Positions 55,157 to 62,962 of a stretch of 64,000 nt of DNA are shown here, in pieces. How positions within the stretch are numbered: position 1 is the first letter of the stretch; each line of letters opens with the position of its first letter. Made by a program: the position numbers and the translations under genes. Under the pieces are notes generated by a model. That model made no database searches. It was not told where the DNA came from and saw nothing but the letters and a program-made list of their open reading frames with translations. The DNA comes from Terripilifer ovatus (GTDB lineage: Bacteria; Pseudomonadota; Alphaproteobacteria; Rhizobiales; Beijerinckiaceae), in the NCBI GenBank assembly GCA_029222685.1, contig JARHVB010000008.1:1-64000 (forward strand), given 5' to 3'.

Positions 55157-57111
55157 GCCAGGCACTCCTCATAGTCGGTTCTGGCAGCCACGGTGGCTGC
55201 TGCCTTCTGCTGGCCGTCGCCGGCGAAGGCGGCGCGGCTGATCGACTTGGAGCGGCAATAATACAGGCTCTTCATGCCGCGCTTCCATGCGCTCCAGTGC
55301 AGCATGTGCAGATCCCATTTGTCGATATCGGCCGGCAGGTAGAAATTGATCGACTGGCTCTGGCAGATGAACGGCGCGCGATCGGCGGCGAGATCGACGA
55401 TCCAGCGCTGGTCGATTTCAAACGCTGTGTGGAACACCAGCTTCTCGTCTTCGCTCAGGCAGTCGAGATGTTTCACGGAGCCTTCCTGCGCCACGATCGA
55501 CTGCCAGATCTCAGGCGTGTTCATGCCCTTCTCTTCGAGCAGGCTCTCGAGGTGCGGATTGCGCACCGCATGGGCGCCGGATAGGGTCTTATGAATGTAG
55601 ATATTGGCCGGGATCGGCTCGATACAGGCGCTGGTGCCGCCGGCGATGATGCTGATCGAGGCCGTCGGCGCGATCGCGATCTTGTGGCTGAAGCGCGCGC
55701 GCATGCCGCGCTCGGCCGCATCCGGACAGGCGCCGCGCTCGTTGGCCAGCAGCACGGAGGCGGAATCCGCCTCACGCCTGATCTTGCGGAAGATGCGCAG
55801 GTTCCAGGATTTCGCCAGCGCGCTTTCCATCGGCACGCGGCGCTTCTGCAGAAACGAGTGAAAGCCCATGACGCCAAGGCCGACGGAGCGCTCGCGCAGC
55901 GCCGAATAGCGCGCCCGCGCCATGCTGTCGGGCGCCGTCTCGATGAACGAGGTCAGCACGTTGTCGAGCATGCGCAGCACGTCCTCGATGATGCGCGGAT
56001 GCTCGGCCCATTCGTCCCAGGTTTCGATGTTGAGCGAGGCGAGGCAGCACACGGCGGTGCGGTCCTCGCCGTTGTGATCGCGGCCGGTCGGCAGGGTGAT
56101 CTCGCTGCAGAGGTTCGACGTCGAGACCTTGAGACCAAGATCGCGCTGGTGCTTCGGCAGCGCCCGGTTCACCGCATTGATGAACAACAGATAGGGTTCG
56201 CCGGTCTGCATGCGTGTCTCGAGGATACGCTGCCAGAGCTGGCGCGCATCCACATGACGCATGACCTTGCCGTCCTTCGGGCTCTTCAATGCGAACTTGT
56301 CGCCGGCCTGCACCGCCAGCATGAATTCATCGGTGACGTTGATGCCGTGATGGAGGTTCAGCCCCTTGCGGTTGAAATCGCCGGACGACTTGCGGATTTC
56401 CAGGAACTCTTCGATCTCGGGATGGTGAATGTCGAGATAGACGGCCGCCGAACCGCGCCGCAGCGAGCCCTGGCTGATGGCGAGCGTCAGCCCGTCCATG
56501 ACGTGGATGAAGGGAATGATGCCGGAGGTCGCGCCATTGCCCTTCACCGCCTCGCCGATGGAGCGCACCTTGCCCCAATAGGTGCCGATGCCGCCGCCGT
56601 TGGAGGCGAGTGCCACGTTCTCGTTCCAGGTCTCGACGATGCCGTCGAGAGAATCCGGCACCGTGTTGAGGAAGCAGGAGATCGGCAGGCCGCGCGTCGT
56701 GCCGCCGTTGGAGAGCACCGGCGTCGATGGCATGAACCAGAGCTGCGACATGTAATCGTAAAGCCGCTGGGCATGATCGACATCGTCCGCATAGGCGCAG
56801 GAGACGCGCGCGAACATGTCCTGATAGCTCTCGCCCGGCATCAGGTAGCGATCGTCGAGCGTCGCCTTGCCGAAGGCGGTCAAAAGCGCGTCGCGGGAGC
56901 GGTCAAGCGTCAGGTCGGCGGGCGTCGGCCGCGCCGTCAGGGGAAACGGCAGCGGCGCGTTCAGCACCCGGGTGGAGGTTTCCGGCTGGATCCGGACAGG
57001 GGCCTGAACGGGCAGCTTTTCAGGCGCACGGGCCTTCTGCTCGCGCTTCCACGGATCGGGAGCTGGAACCAGATGGCCGAACTTGTCGAAATCCAATGCT
57101 GCCTGTGTCAT
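55147..57111 (-). CDS. nrdA: Class I ribonucleotide reductase, large subunit
   Basis: NrdA reduces NDPs to dNDPs. The 654-residue protein has FMPSTPVLSNGGTTRGLPISC with the active-site cysteine, NLCSEITLP, the radical-transfer pair in KSLYYCRSKS and a C-terminal redox pair in EECLACQ (Cys650, Cys653). There is no N-terminal ATP-cone, so overall activity control by ATP/dATP is probably absent. The ATG at 57111 has GGGG upstream. Expression appears to be controlled by a cobalamin riboswitch and NrdR. Confidence 0.96.
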   Translation of the reverse strand: MTQAALDFDKFGHLVPAPDPWKREQKARAPEKLPVQAPVRIQPETSTRVLNAPLPFPLTARPTPADLTLDRSRDALLTAFGKATLDDRYLMPGESYQDMFARVSCAYADDVDHAQRLYDYMSQLWFMPSTPVLSNGGTTRGLPISCFLNTVPDSLDGIVETWNENVALASNGGGIGTYWGKVRSIGEAVKGNGATSGIIPFIHVMDGLTLAISQGSLRRGSAAVYLDIHHPEIEEFLEIRKSSGDFNRKGLNLHHGINVTDEFMLAVQAGDKFALKSPKDGKVMRHVDARQLWQRILETRMQTGEPYLLFINAVNRALPKHQRDLGLKVSTSNLCSEITLPTGRDHNGEDRTAVCCLASLNIETWDEWAEHPRIIEDVLRMLDNVLTSFIETAPDSMARARYSALRERSVGLGVMGFHSFLQKRRVPMESALAKSWNLRIFRKIRREADSASVLLANERGACPDAAERGMRARFSHKIAIAPTASISIIAGGTSACIEPIPANIYIHKTLSGAHAVRNPHLESLLEEKGMNTPEIWQSIVAQEGSVKHLDCLSEDEKLVFHTAFEIDQRWIVDLAADRAPFICQSQSINFYLPADIDKWDLHMLHWSAWKRGMKSLYYCRSKSISRAAFAGDGQQKAAATVAARTDYEECLACQ

Positions 57112-57117
57112 GCAAAG

Positions 57118-57166
57118 CCCCATTCGCCGCAAAAGGGTGGCGAAGAGTTCTGCTGGTGCGATGGGG
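57118..57166 (-). promoter_or_regulatory. Possible ribosome-site-sequestering helix of nrdA
   Basis: On the minus strand CCCCATCGC (57166-57158) can pair with GCGAATGGGG (57127-57118), with one bulged base. The GGGG of the second strand is the best nrdA ribosome site. Just upstream, CGGGC-TTTC-GCCCG (57187-57174) and an overlapping GCCCG-A-CGGGC can compete, so this is a plausible riboswitch expression platform acting on translation. Confidence 0.5.
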
Positions 57167-57237
57167 AGCCCGTCGGGCGAAAGCCCGCGAGTTTCTCATG
57201 CGACCAACGAGGCGCCCCGCCCGTGGACGTACCAATG

Positions 57238-57392
57238 TTCCCGGCAGGTCTCCTGGCTCGTGGATCGATGCCTTCGCCGGCCTTCCCAACGCCGAAGCGT
57301 CAGTGGCTTACTCGACTAGACTCACCACTTACAGTTGCGGGGGCAGCCCCGGCATAGCCTGACGGCGCACCGGGTTCCCTCTTAGCCACAGA
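57238..57392 (-). promoter_or_regulatory. Cobalamin (adenosylcobalamin) riboswitch upstream of nrdAB
   Basis: On the minus strand the elements occur in the known order: GAGGGAACCCGGTGCG (around 57380), then GGGCTGCCCCCGCAACTG, TAAGTGG, the B12 box GCCACTGACGC (57307-57297), a GGCGTTGGGAAGG block and GAGCCAGGAGACCTGCCGG (around 57259-57241). This is a complete cobalamin aptamer, 127 bp upstream of nrdA. Such switches on class I nrdAB are known where a B12-dependent NrdJ is also present (first described in Streptomyces). Confidence 0.93.
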
Positions 57393-57412
57393 ACGAATCT
57401 GCAGAACCGTGA

Positions 57413-57449
57413 ACACTACATATTGTGTCTCAGGCAGTGTTGAAGTCAA
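57413..57449 (-). promoter_or_regulatory. nrdA promoter with an NrdR box
   Basis: ACACTACATATTGTGT (57413-57428) matches the NrdR-box consensus (ACACWATATHTWGTGT type) with one or two differences. On the minus strand TTGACT (57449-57444) as -35 and CAATAT (57425-57420) as -10 are spaced 18 bp, so the box overlaps the -10. A second box at the usual 15- or 31-bp offset was not found. A GGATTG-N4-CAATCC palindrome lies at 57450-57465. Confidence 0.7.
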
Positions 57450-57529
57450 GGATTGATCACAATCCTGACGGTGGATAGCGATGAAGTTTTGGCGGATGCG
57501 AGCGAGATTGTCCGTACAGCAACACTATA

Positions 57530-57760
57530 CAATCGGAACCGTTGCCTGGGAAATCACGGGTCCATGGTCGTCGCCGGTTCACATTGTCGACCGCCGCCAC
57601 CGGCAGGTAATCCATCCAGACATATTCGCGCAGGGTCGTGCCAGACGCATCCGTCTCGGCGATGATGCGGTCGTTGAGCTCGTGGATATAGCCGATGATC
57701 GTCGGCGAAGCCGGAGGCGTGGAGCAACGCCGCCCAGCGTCTCCGACGTGCGGCTGCCGA
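57530..57760 (-). pseudogene. RHS core remnant, three blocks joined by two deletions
   Basis: On the minus strand the order is TSETLGG, SPTIIGYIHELNDRIIAETD with DASGTTLREYVWMDYLPVA and VDNVN, then a piece like TTMD..FPGQ.F. Each block matches the larger RHS gene at 58645-59841 (for example SPTIIGYIHDLNDRIIAETD there), but the intervening segments are missing and stops interrupt it. The second junction falls at a GCGAC microhomology. It is a decayed duplicate and cannot encode a useful protein. Confidence 0.8.
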
Positions 57761-57784
57761 CCGCTGTTCAAAGCTCTATTCTTG

Positions 57785-58375
57785 TCAATCAAGCATGGAC
57801 TTTTGGGCTCTCGCACGGCGTATGATTGCGTTTATGATATCATTTGCCAAGCCAAGTTCTTGCGCATCATCTAACCAATCCGATTCCATGGGTATATCGT
57901 TTTCGGTATAGTCAATTGGCAACTGCAACAACTGGCCTGCAGCTATCTTGAGCGTTTCAATATCGCGCGTTTGCAGCGATCCCCGTGCTAAATACTCAAA
58001 TGACATATTGACGAGTTTCTTCTCCTCTACGGCCTTTTGGAAAGCGCTTTTAAATTTCGCCATTCCTTCGTTATGCCGTTTACAATTCATGAGTGCTTCG
58101 CCTAGCCCGCACTGCGAGGCAATGTCGCGAAATTCATTCCATCGAGCGGTGGTCACATCCAACGCTGCGAAGTAGTCCCCATTGAGTTGAAGTTCTAGCT
58201 CTAGCATAAGATAAAGTTGGAAACGTTCCTCTTCGCCGTTAACATCAGCGAGTAACTTTCTGAGCCGAGCGATTCCTTCTGTTGCTGGTTGATTTCTACT
58301 GCTTGCCTCCTCACGTAGACGCCGTAGATCAAGTCTAAGCGCATCGAAATCTACATTCGTCAATCTAGACTCCAT
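57785..58375 (-). CDS. Immunity-like helical-repeat protein of the RHS locus
   Basis: The 196-residue protein starts MESRLTNVDFDALRLDLRRL and is almost all helical, with TPR-like helix pairs (ERFQLYLMLELELQLNGDYFAALD; GEALMNCKRHNEGMAKFKSA). I do not recognise a named family. It has visibly lower GC than its neighbours, and its first 16 bases overlap the end of the RHS tail reading frame (stop at 58360-58362). Position and composition fit an immunity protein for an RHS-type toxin, but no toxin domain is recognisable. A TPR adaptor protein is the alternative. Confidence 0.65.
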   Translation of the reverse strand: MESRLTNVDFDALRLDLRRLREEASSRNQPATEGIARLRKLLADVNGEEERFQLYLMLELELQLNGDYFAALDVTTARWNEFRDIASQCGLGEALMNCKRHNEGMAKFKSAFQKAVEEKKLVNMSFEYLARGSLQTRDIETLKIAAGQLLQLPIDYTENDIPMESDWLDDAQELGLANDIINAIIRRARAQKSMLD

Positions 58376-58644
58376 GATCTTTTCTTTGGGGGACGAGGAA
58401 ACGTTATCCCATCCACATCTGCATCGCTCCATTGGCGTGGCCCCTTCCCCCCTTGCAGGCATTCTTTATAGGCCGCAACTGCCCGCTGCATACATCCACG
58501 CAATGCGTCCGGTCTGGACCGGTAGCTGCGATTACAGCGGTTGACGTTTTCATCAAACTCCTTATCGCAGATATTTTTATCCGGCTCACATATATTGGAT
58601 GGATTGCTGGACTTAGCTTTTGCTCCCCCCAGGTTTGGACATTG
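58360..58644 (-). pseudogene. RHS C-terminal tail, cut from its core by one in-frame stop
   Basis: After the TGA at 58645-58647 the same frame continues 94 codons: QCPNLGGAKAKSS, then ICEPDKNICDKEFDENVNRC, MQRAVAAYKECLQGG and a basic Pro-rich end (FPRPPKKRSWSLD), stop at 58360. The Cys-spaced helical segment resembles the tail common at the end of Rhizobiales RHS proteins. The usual conserved stretch between core and tail (N-Y-x-R-x-Y-D-P-x-x-G-R-Y) is missing, so a deletion as well as the stop separates them. Read-through is not excluded. Confidence 0.6.
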
Positions 58645-59841
58645 TCAGAACGCCGATACCAATAGTCGCGGCAGTTGCCCGCTCTCCAACTGGAACCACT
58701 GCCCCGGAAACCGCAGGTCCATGGTCGTCGCTGTCGGATAGATCGCCTGCGCCACGCCGAAGGGCGTGTAATCCGCGCTCCATACCCAGGTGCTGCTGTT
58801 GTCGGTGATGCGGATCGGCCGCATCAGGTGGTCGGTATGGACGTGGTAGAGGACAGGTGTCGCCGTATTCACATTGTCGACCACCGCCACCGGCAGGTCG
58901 TCCATCCAGATATATTCGCGCAGGGTGGCGCCAGACGCATCCGTCTCGGCGATGATGCGGTCGTTCAGGTCGTGGATATAGCCGATGATCGTCGGCGAAC
59001 CTGTGGCGTGGTTGACGGTGCGCAGCGCCAGCCGCGACATGGCGTCGTAAGTATAGGTGGCGTTCTCGGCCGGAGTCGCCGTTTGCGTCGCCTTCGACAG
59101 TCTCCCCTCCGGATCGTAATCGAAGGTCATCGCCGGTGTCGGTGAGCGGCTGTCGGTCGTCGTATTGCCTGCGGCGTCGTAGCCGAAGTTGCGCGCCGTG
59201 CCGGCAGACGGCGTGATCGAGGCCAGTCGGTTCGATGTCGGCGGGTAGGCGTAGGTCGACGTGATGCCGCCGAGCGTTTCCGATGTCCGGTTGCCGACAG
59301 CGTCATAGGCCCAGCCATAGGTGCCATAGCCGCCCACCGCACTCGCCAACCTGTTGGTTGGCGTATACGTCATGGTTTGCGTTTGCGCCGGCGTGAGGAC
59401 ATCGGTGATTTGGTCAAGATTGTCCCCCGTCCAGGCATAGGTCTTGTTGGCCGTACCGCCTTCCTGCAGGGACGAGATGCGATAGTCGGTATCGACCCCA
59501 AACGTCGCAACGATATTGTTGCCGCCGAAGGTAAAGCTCTTCAGCGGCCCGAACGGATGGCGGATGACGTTGTAGACCACCGTCTCCTGCGCAGAGACGG
59601 CATCCTTGCGGGTATAGATGTTGGAAATATTGCCCAGCGCATCGCGGGTGAAGTCGACGATGCGTCCGGACGGATAGGTCATCGATGTGACCTTGCCGGC
59701 GGCATCGTAGGTGTATTGCGTTGCCAGCGCAGGCGCGGGGTAATTGGTACGGTAATCGATCGTCACCCGGCCTTGAGCGTCATAGGGCCGCCAGGTCACG
59801 CCGGATTCGTCGGAGATACCCGTCAGCCGGCCGATGCCCAT
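58645..59841 (-). CDS. RHS/YD-repeat core protein, truncated at both ends
   Basis: The reading is 398 residues from ATG 59841 (MGIGRLTGISDESG) and contains a run of YD repeats (YDAAGKVTSMTYPSG, YDAVGNRTSE, YDPEGRLSKATQ, YDAMSRLALR) and the RHS core end (VYHVHTDHLMRPIRITD-like; ADYTPFGVAQ; LRFPGQWFQLESG). RHS proteins form a shell around a C-terminal toxin. The frame stays open upstream to 60081, but that part has no RHS resemblance, and another frame (GGAYYATYTWDV) looks like the missing upstream, so a frameshift has removed the N-terminus. The product stops at a TGA before the tail. Probably non-functional. Confidence 0.75.
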   Translation of the reverse strand: MGIGRLTGISDESGVTWRPYDAQGRVTIDYRTNYPAPALATQYTYDAAGKVTSMTYPSGRIVDFTRDALGNISNIYTRKDAVSAQETVVYNVIRHPFGPLKSFTFGGNNIVATFGVDTDYRISSLQEGGTANKTYAWTGDNLDQITDVLTPAQTQTMTYTPTNRLASAVGGYGTYGWAYDAVGNRTSETLGGITSTYAYPPTSNRLASITPSAGTARNFGYDAAGNTTTDSRSPTPAMTFDYDPEGRLSKATQTATPAENATYTYDAMSRLALRTVNHATGSPTIIGYIHDLNDRIIAETDASGATLREYIWMDDLPVAVVDNVNTATPVLYHVHTDHLMRPIRITDNSSTWVWSADYTPFGVAQAIYPTATTMDLRFPGQWFQLESGQLPRLLVSAF

Positions 59842-60092
59842 GTTGTCGGGGCGCTGACGTCCCATGTATACGTGGCGTAGTAGGCGCCACCGTTGCCCGG
59901 AAAGCACCAGACCGCCATGCATCTGGGGAAGATCGCCTATGCATTGGGCCGCCTGCCCTCCGCCAGAAGTCAGCCACCGGCGGTGGATCGGCAGTGAATT
60001 AGTGCGCGCATTGCTTCCATGCAAGGTCAAAAAGCCCCGCGCCGATTGCCTGCGCGCCTCCCACATGTGAAAAGCTCCCAAGGGGAGGCCTG
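59842..60092 (-). other. Decayed 5' part of the RHS gene
   Basis: About 250 bases between the RHS reading and the Bcr/CflA gene. A short RHS-like peptide (GGAYYATYTWD) is visible in a different frame around 59860-59890. The rest shows no recognisable gene apart from the ribosome site (GGGGAGG) of the plus-strand transporter. Confidence 0.45.
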
Positions 60093-61298
60093 ATGGCGGT
60101 TCAAGCTGGTCGTTTGTTTGCGGTGTGTCTGGCCTCGATCGGATTGATCAGCCCTCTCGCCATTCATCTGTTCCTGCCGGTCATCCCGGTGCTCAAGCAA
60201 TCCTTCGGCGTTTCCAACGCCCAGGCGCAGATGAGCTTCAGCCTTGCTCTGCTGGTGATGGCGGTCTCCACCCTTGTCTACGGCTCGCTCTCCGACCGCT
60301 ACGGCCGCCGGCCGGTGCTGCTGTCAGGCCTGGCCCTGTTTCTGCTCGGCGGTCTGATCGGCGTGCTGGCCAATTCCATGCCGATGCTGATTGCCGGCAG
60401 GCTGGTGCAGGCGGTCGGCGCCGGCTGCGGCACGACGCTGGTGCGCGCCATCGCCCGCGACGCCTATGGGCCCGACAAGCTGATCCAGGTGATCAGCTAT
60501 CTGACCATGTTCTACACGGTGGGGCCGATGTTCGCGCCGATGGTCGGCGGTTTCCTCGTCGACGCCTTCGACTGGCGCGCCGTCTTCGTCTTCTCGCTCA
60601 GCGCCGGCATCGTGGTCGCGCTCGGTGCCTATTTCTTCGTACCGGAGACGCGGCCTGGCGCCAAACCGGCGCCGGGCCAGGGCATATTGCGTGGTTACAT
60701 CGATCTGTTCCGGCATCCGCGCTTCACCGGCTATTCGTTTCAGCCGGGCTTCAGCACCGGCGTCTTCTTCGCCGACGCCACCGCCGCGTCTTTCATCATG
60801 AAGGAATATCTGCAACGGCCGTCATCGGAATTCGGCCTTTACTTCTTCCTGTTTCCGGCCGGATTTTTCTGCGGCAACTTTGTTTCAAGCCGCATCGGCA
60901 ATCGCATCGCCACCGAGACCATGGTGTTGGCCGGCTCGATCATCCTGTTCGTCGCCGTGCTCGTGCAGGCAAGCCTGCTGGTGTCGGGCCATGTCAGCCC
61001 GCAGACGATTTTCTTTCCCGCCTTCTTCATTCCCTTCGCCCAGGGCATTTCCCTGCCCTATGCGCAAAGCGGCGCGATGGCGACCATCCCGCGCCTGGCG
61101 GGCACGGCGTCGGGTGTCGGCATTTTCGCGCAGAGCTTTGGCGGCGCCGTCTTCGCGCAGATCTACGGCATCCTGGCCGACGGCACGCTCTGGCCGATGG
61201 CGCTGGTGACGGGTTCGAGCGCCCTGCTCTGCCTGATGTTCGGGACACTGCCTTATGCGCTGCGCCTGCGCGAACGCGCGGTCACGCGTAAATTCTAA
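60093..61298 (+). CDS. Bcr/CflA family multidrug efflux MFS transporter
   Basis: The 401-residue protein has 12 hydrophobic segments, the MFS motif A GSLSDRYGRRPVLLSG, the motif for the DHA1 group with FLPVIPVLKQSFGVSNAQAQ, and GRLVQAVGAGCGTTLVRAIARD typical of Bcr/CflA drug-proton antiporters. GGGGAGG precedes the ATG. Intact. It is convergent with DUF1489 with a 4-bp gap between stops. Export substrates are unknown. Confidence 0.93.
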   Translation: MAVQAGRLFAVCLASIGLISPLAIHLFLPVIPVLKQSFGVSNAQAQMSFSLALLVMAVSTLVYGSLSDRYGRRPVLLSGLALFLLGGLIGVLANSMPMLIAGRLVQAVGAGCGTTLVRAIARDAYGPDKLIQVISYLTMFYTVGPMFAPMVGGFLVDAFDWRAVFVFSLSAGIVVALGAYFFVPETRPGAKPAPGQGILRGYIDLFRHPRFTGYSFQPGFSTGVFFADATAASFIMKEYLQRPSSEFGLYFFLFPAGFFCGNFVSSRIGNRIATETMVLAGSIILFVAVLVQASLLVSGHVSPQTIFFPAFFIPFAQGISLPYAQSGAMATIPRLAGTASGVGIFAQSFGGAVFAQIYGILADGTLWPMALVTGSSALLCLMFGTLPYALRLRERAVTRKF

Positions 61299-61302
61299 AA
61301 GC

Positions 61303-61740
61303 TCACAGCAGTCCCAACTCGCGCAATTCGCGGCGCAGCTCTTCGGGCATTTCGGCGAGTTCACCAAAGCCCGCCGTCACATCGGCGGGCTTTTCGTGGT
61401 CGACCAGATAGCGCCAGCCCTGGAACGGCCGGCAGGAGCGCGGCATGACCGGGATGAGATCGGGCTCCATCACGATGAAACAGCGCGAAATGCCCTGATC
61501 GTCGGTGAACGGCCGGATGTCGATGATCTTCTGCCGCGCCGAAATCTGCCCCTTGATCACCCAGTACATCGAACCGCCGTCGCGCAGCTCCGCGACGCGC
61601 TTGGGCACCATGCGGGTGCGGTGGGTATGCTCCGGCTTTTCGCCGGCCTTCACTTTGGCTGCGACGCGCCCGGCGATCCATTCCTCGAGATCGCGAATGG
61701 AGTCGGTGCCGACCGATAGTTTGATCAGATGAAGAGGCAT
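61303..61740 (-). CDS. DUF1489 family protein
   Basis: The 145-residue product begins MPLHLIKLSVGTDSIRDLEE and has THRTRMVPKRVAELRDGGSM, YWVIKGQISARQKIIDI and the conserved GWRYLVDHEKPADV end. This is DUF1489, an alphaproteobacterial family of unknown function. Start at 61740 fits the family; the open frame to 61812 has no ribosome site. Confidence 0.92.
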   Translation of the reverse strand: MPLHLIKLSVGTDSIRDLEEWIAGRVAAKVKAGEKPEHTHRTRMVPKRVAELRDGGSMYWVIKGQISARQKIIDIRPFTDDQGISRCFIVMEPDLIPVMPRSCRPFQGWRYLVDHEKPADVTAGFGELAEMPEELRRELRELGLL

Positions 61741-61841
61741 GGCCCATTTTGCGGCTGCCGGATCAGCGAAACAAGCAAGTCCGGCGCATACTGGACATGC
61801 ATTTCGCCACACGGTACGGGAGAAAAGGAAAAAAGTCCGCT

Positions 61842-62210
61842 TTATCGCTTCGACGGATTGAGCACGACCATGGCGCAGGAATCGGTCTCATACTGCTGCT
61901 GGCGCAGGGTGGCGGCGACCGCAACCACCTGCCCGGCCGGAAACGCATAGCCGCAGGCGGCGGGCGACGCCGGCGTCATCACCTCGACAACCGGCGGCGC
62001 GCTGCCCTTCAGCACCTGCACCGTCTCGAGGCGAGTGAAATTACTCGCACCATCCCGCCGCGTGCCGAGCATGCGGCCGGTGAAAACGAGAGAGGCTTTC
62101 GCCGCAAGCTGGTCGCGCGTCTGCCTGGGGCAAGAACAGGCGGCCATGGCCGCCGGCGCAAACCCGCCGAAAAATAAAGCTGCGGCAACTGTGGTGGCAG
62201 CAAACCTCAT
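61842..62210 (-). CDS. Secreted TIMP/netrin-like domain protein
   Basis: The 122-residue protein has a signal peptide (to about residue 23, AAMAACSCP) directly followed by a Cys-x-Cys. The mature part has [33 protein letters not shown] and a further Cys in [11 protein letters not shown]. Cysteine placement with an N-terminal CxC and an OB-like strand pattern resembles the TIMP/NTR fold, in which the N-terminal Cys inhibits metalloproteases. It overlaps the SDR stop as ATGA, so it is the third gene of an operon with carboxylase and SDR, which is an odd context. Confidence 0.78.
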   Translation of the reverse strand: MRFAATTVAAALFFGGFAPAAMAACSCPRQTRDQLAAKASLVFTGRMLGTRRDGASNFTRLETVQVLKGSAPPVVEVMTPASPAACGYAFPAGQVVAVAATLRQQQYETDSCAMVVLNPSKR

Positions 62211-62962
62211 CCGCGTCCCTCGAACGGCATTTTCGTCGCCTTGATCGTCATGAACAGCACATTCGTCTCCAGCGGCAGATTGGCCATGGCGACGATCGCC
62301 TGCCCGACATGATCGAGCGGCATGGTCGCCTCCGGCCGGATCGAACCGTCCGGCTGCGGCACGCCCTTTTTCATCTTGTCGGCCATGCTGCTTTCCGCAT
62401 TGCCGATATCGATCTGCCCAACCGCGATGTCATATCTGCGGCCGTCGAGCGCCGACGCCTTGGTGATGCCGGTCACCGCATGTTTCGTCGACGTATAGGC
62501 GATGGAATTCGGCCGCGGCGTATGCGCCGAGATCGAGCCGTTGTTGACGATACGGCCACCGCGCGGCTCCTGCTCCTTCATCAGGCGGAACGCGCCCTGC
62601 GTGCACAGGAACACGCCGTTCAGATTGACGCTGACGACCTCCTGCCACTTGTCGAACGGCAGATCTTCGAGCAGTGACGGCGGGCCGCCCATGCCCGCAT
62701 TGTTGAACAGAAAATCAAGACGGCCATAGTCCTTCTTGATGCGCGCGAACAAAGCCTCGACCTGTTTGGGATCGCCGACATTGCAGGCAACCGCCAGCGC
62801 CTTGCCGCCCTTGGCGCCGATGGCGGCCACGGTTTCGTCAAGCGGCTCCTGCCGGCGGCCGGCAACGACGATCGTATAGCCGATGCCCGCCAGCGCCAGC
62901 GCCGCGGCGCGGCCGATGCCCGTGCCACCGCCCGTCACCAATGCGATTTTCGCCTGAGCCAT
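62207..62962 (-). CDS. Short-chain dehydrogenase/reductase
   Basis: The 251-residue SDR has TGGGTGIG (NAD(P) binding), NNAGMGG, the catalytic Ser-Tyr-Lys with [21 protein letters not shown], and a C-terminal block with [12 protein letters not shown]. The ATG follows the carboxylase stop with no gap, and its GGGAGGAG ribosome site lies inside that gene. The substrate is unknown. Context with a CoA-type carboxylase suggests a role in acyl-CoA or amino acid breakdown. Confidence 0.92.
   Translation of the reverse strand: MAQAKIALVTGGGTGIGRAAALALAGIGYTIVVAGRRQEPLDETVAAIGAKGGKALAVACNVGDPKQVEALFARIKKDYGRLDFLFNNAGMGGPPSLLEDLPFDKWQEVVSVNLNGVFLCTQGAFRLMKEQEPRGGRIVNNGSISAHTPRPNSIAYTSTKHAVTGITKASALDGRRYDIAVGQIDIGNAESSMADKMKKGVPQPDGSIRPEATMPLDHVGQAIVAMANLPLETNVLFMTIKATKMPFEGRG

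Noticed and set aside
55591-57357. Plus-strand open frame over nrdA and into the riboswitch
   Set aside because: Antisense to nrdA; its end lies in the aptamer, which explains that sequence better.
57450-57465. GGATTG-N4-CAATCC as a second NrdR box or an FNR site
   Set aside because: It does not match the NrdR consensus or TTGAT-N4-ATCAA, and its offset of 37 bp is not a usual NrdR spacing.
58645-58647. TGA in the RHS gene as a selenocysteine codon
   Set aside because: RHS proteins are not known selenoproteins, and the surrounding residues are not conserved; decay or a deletion is simpler.
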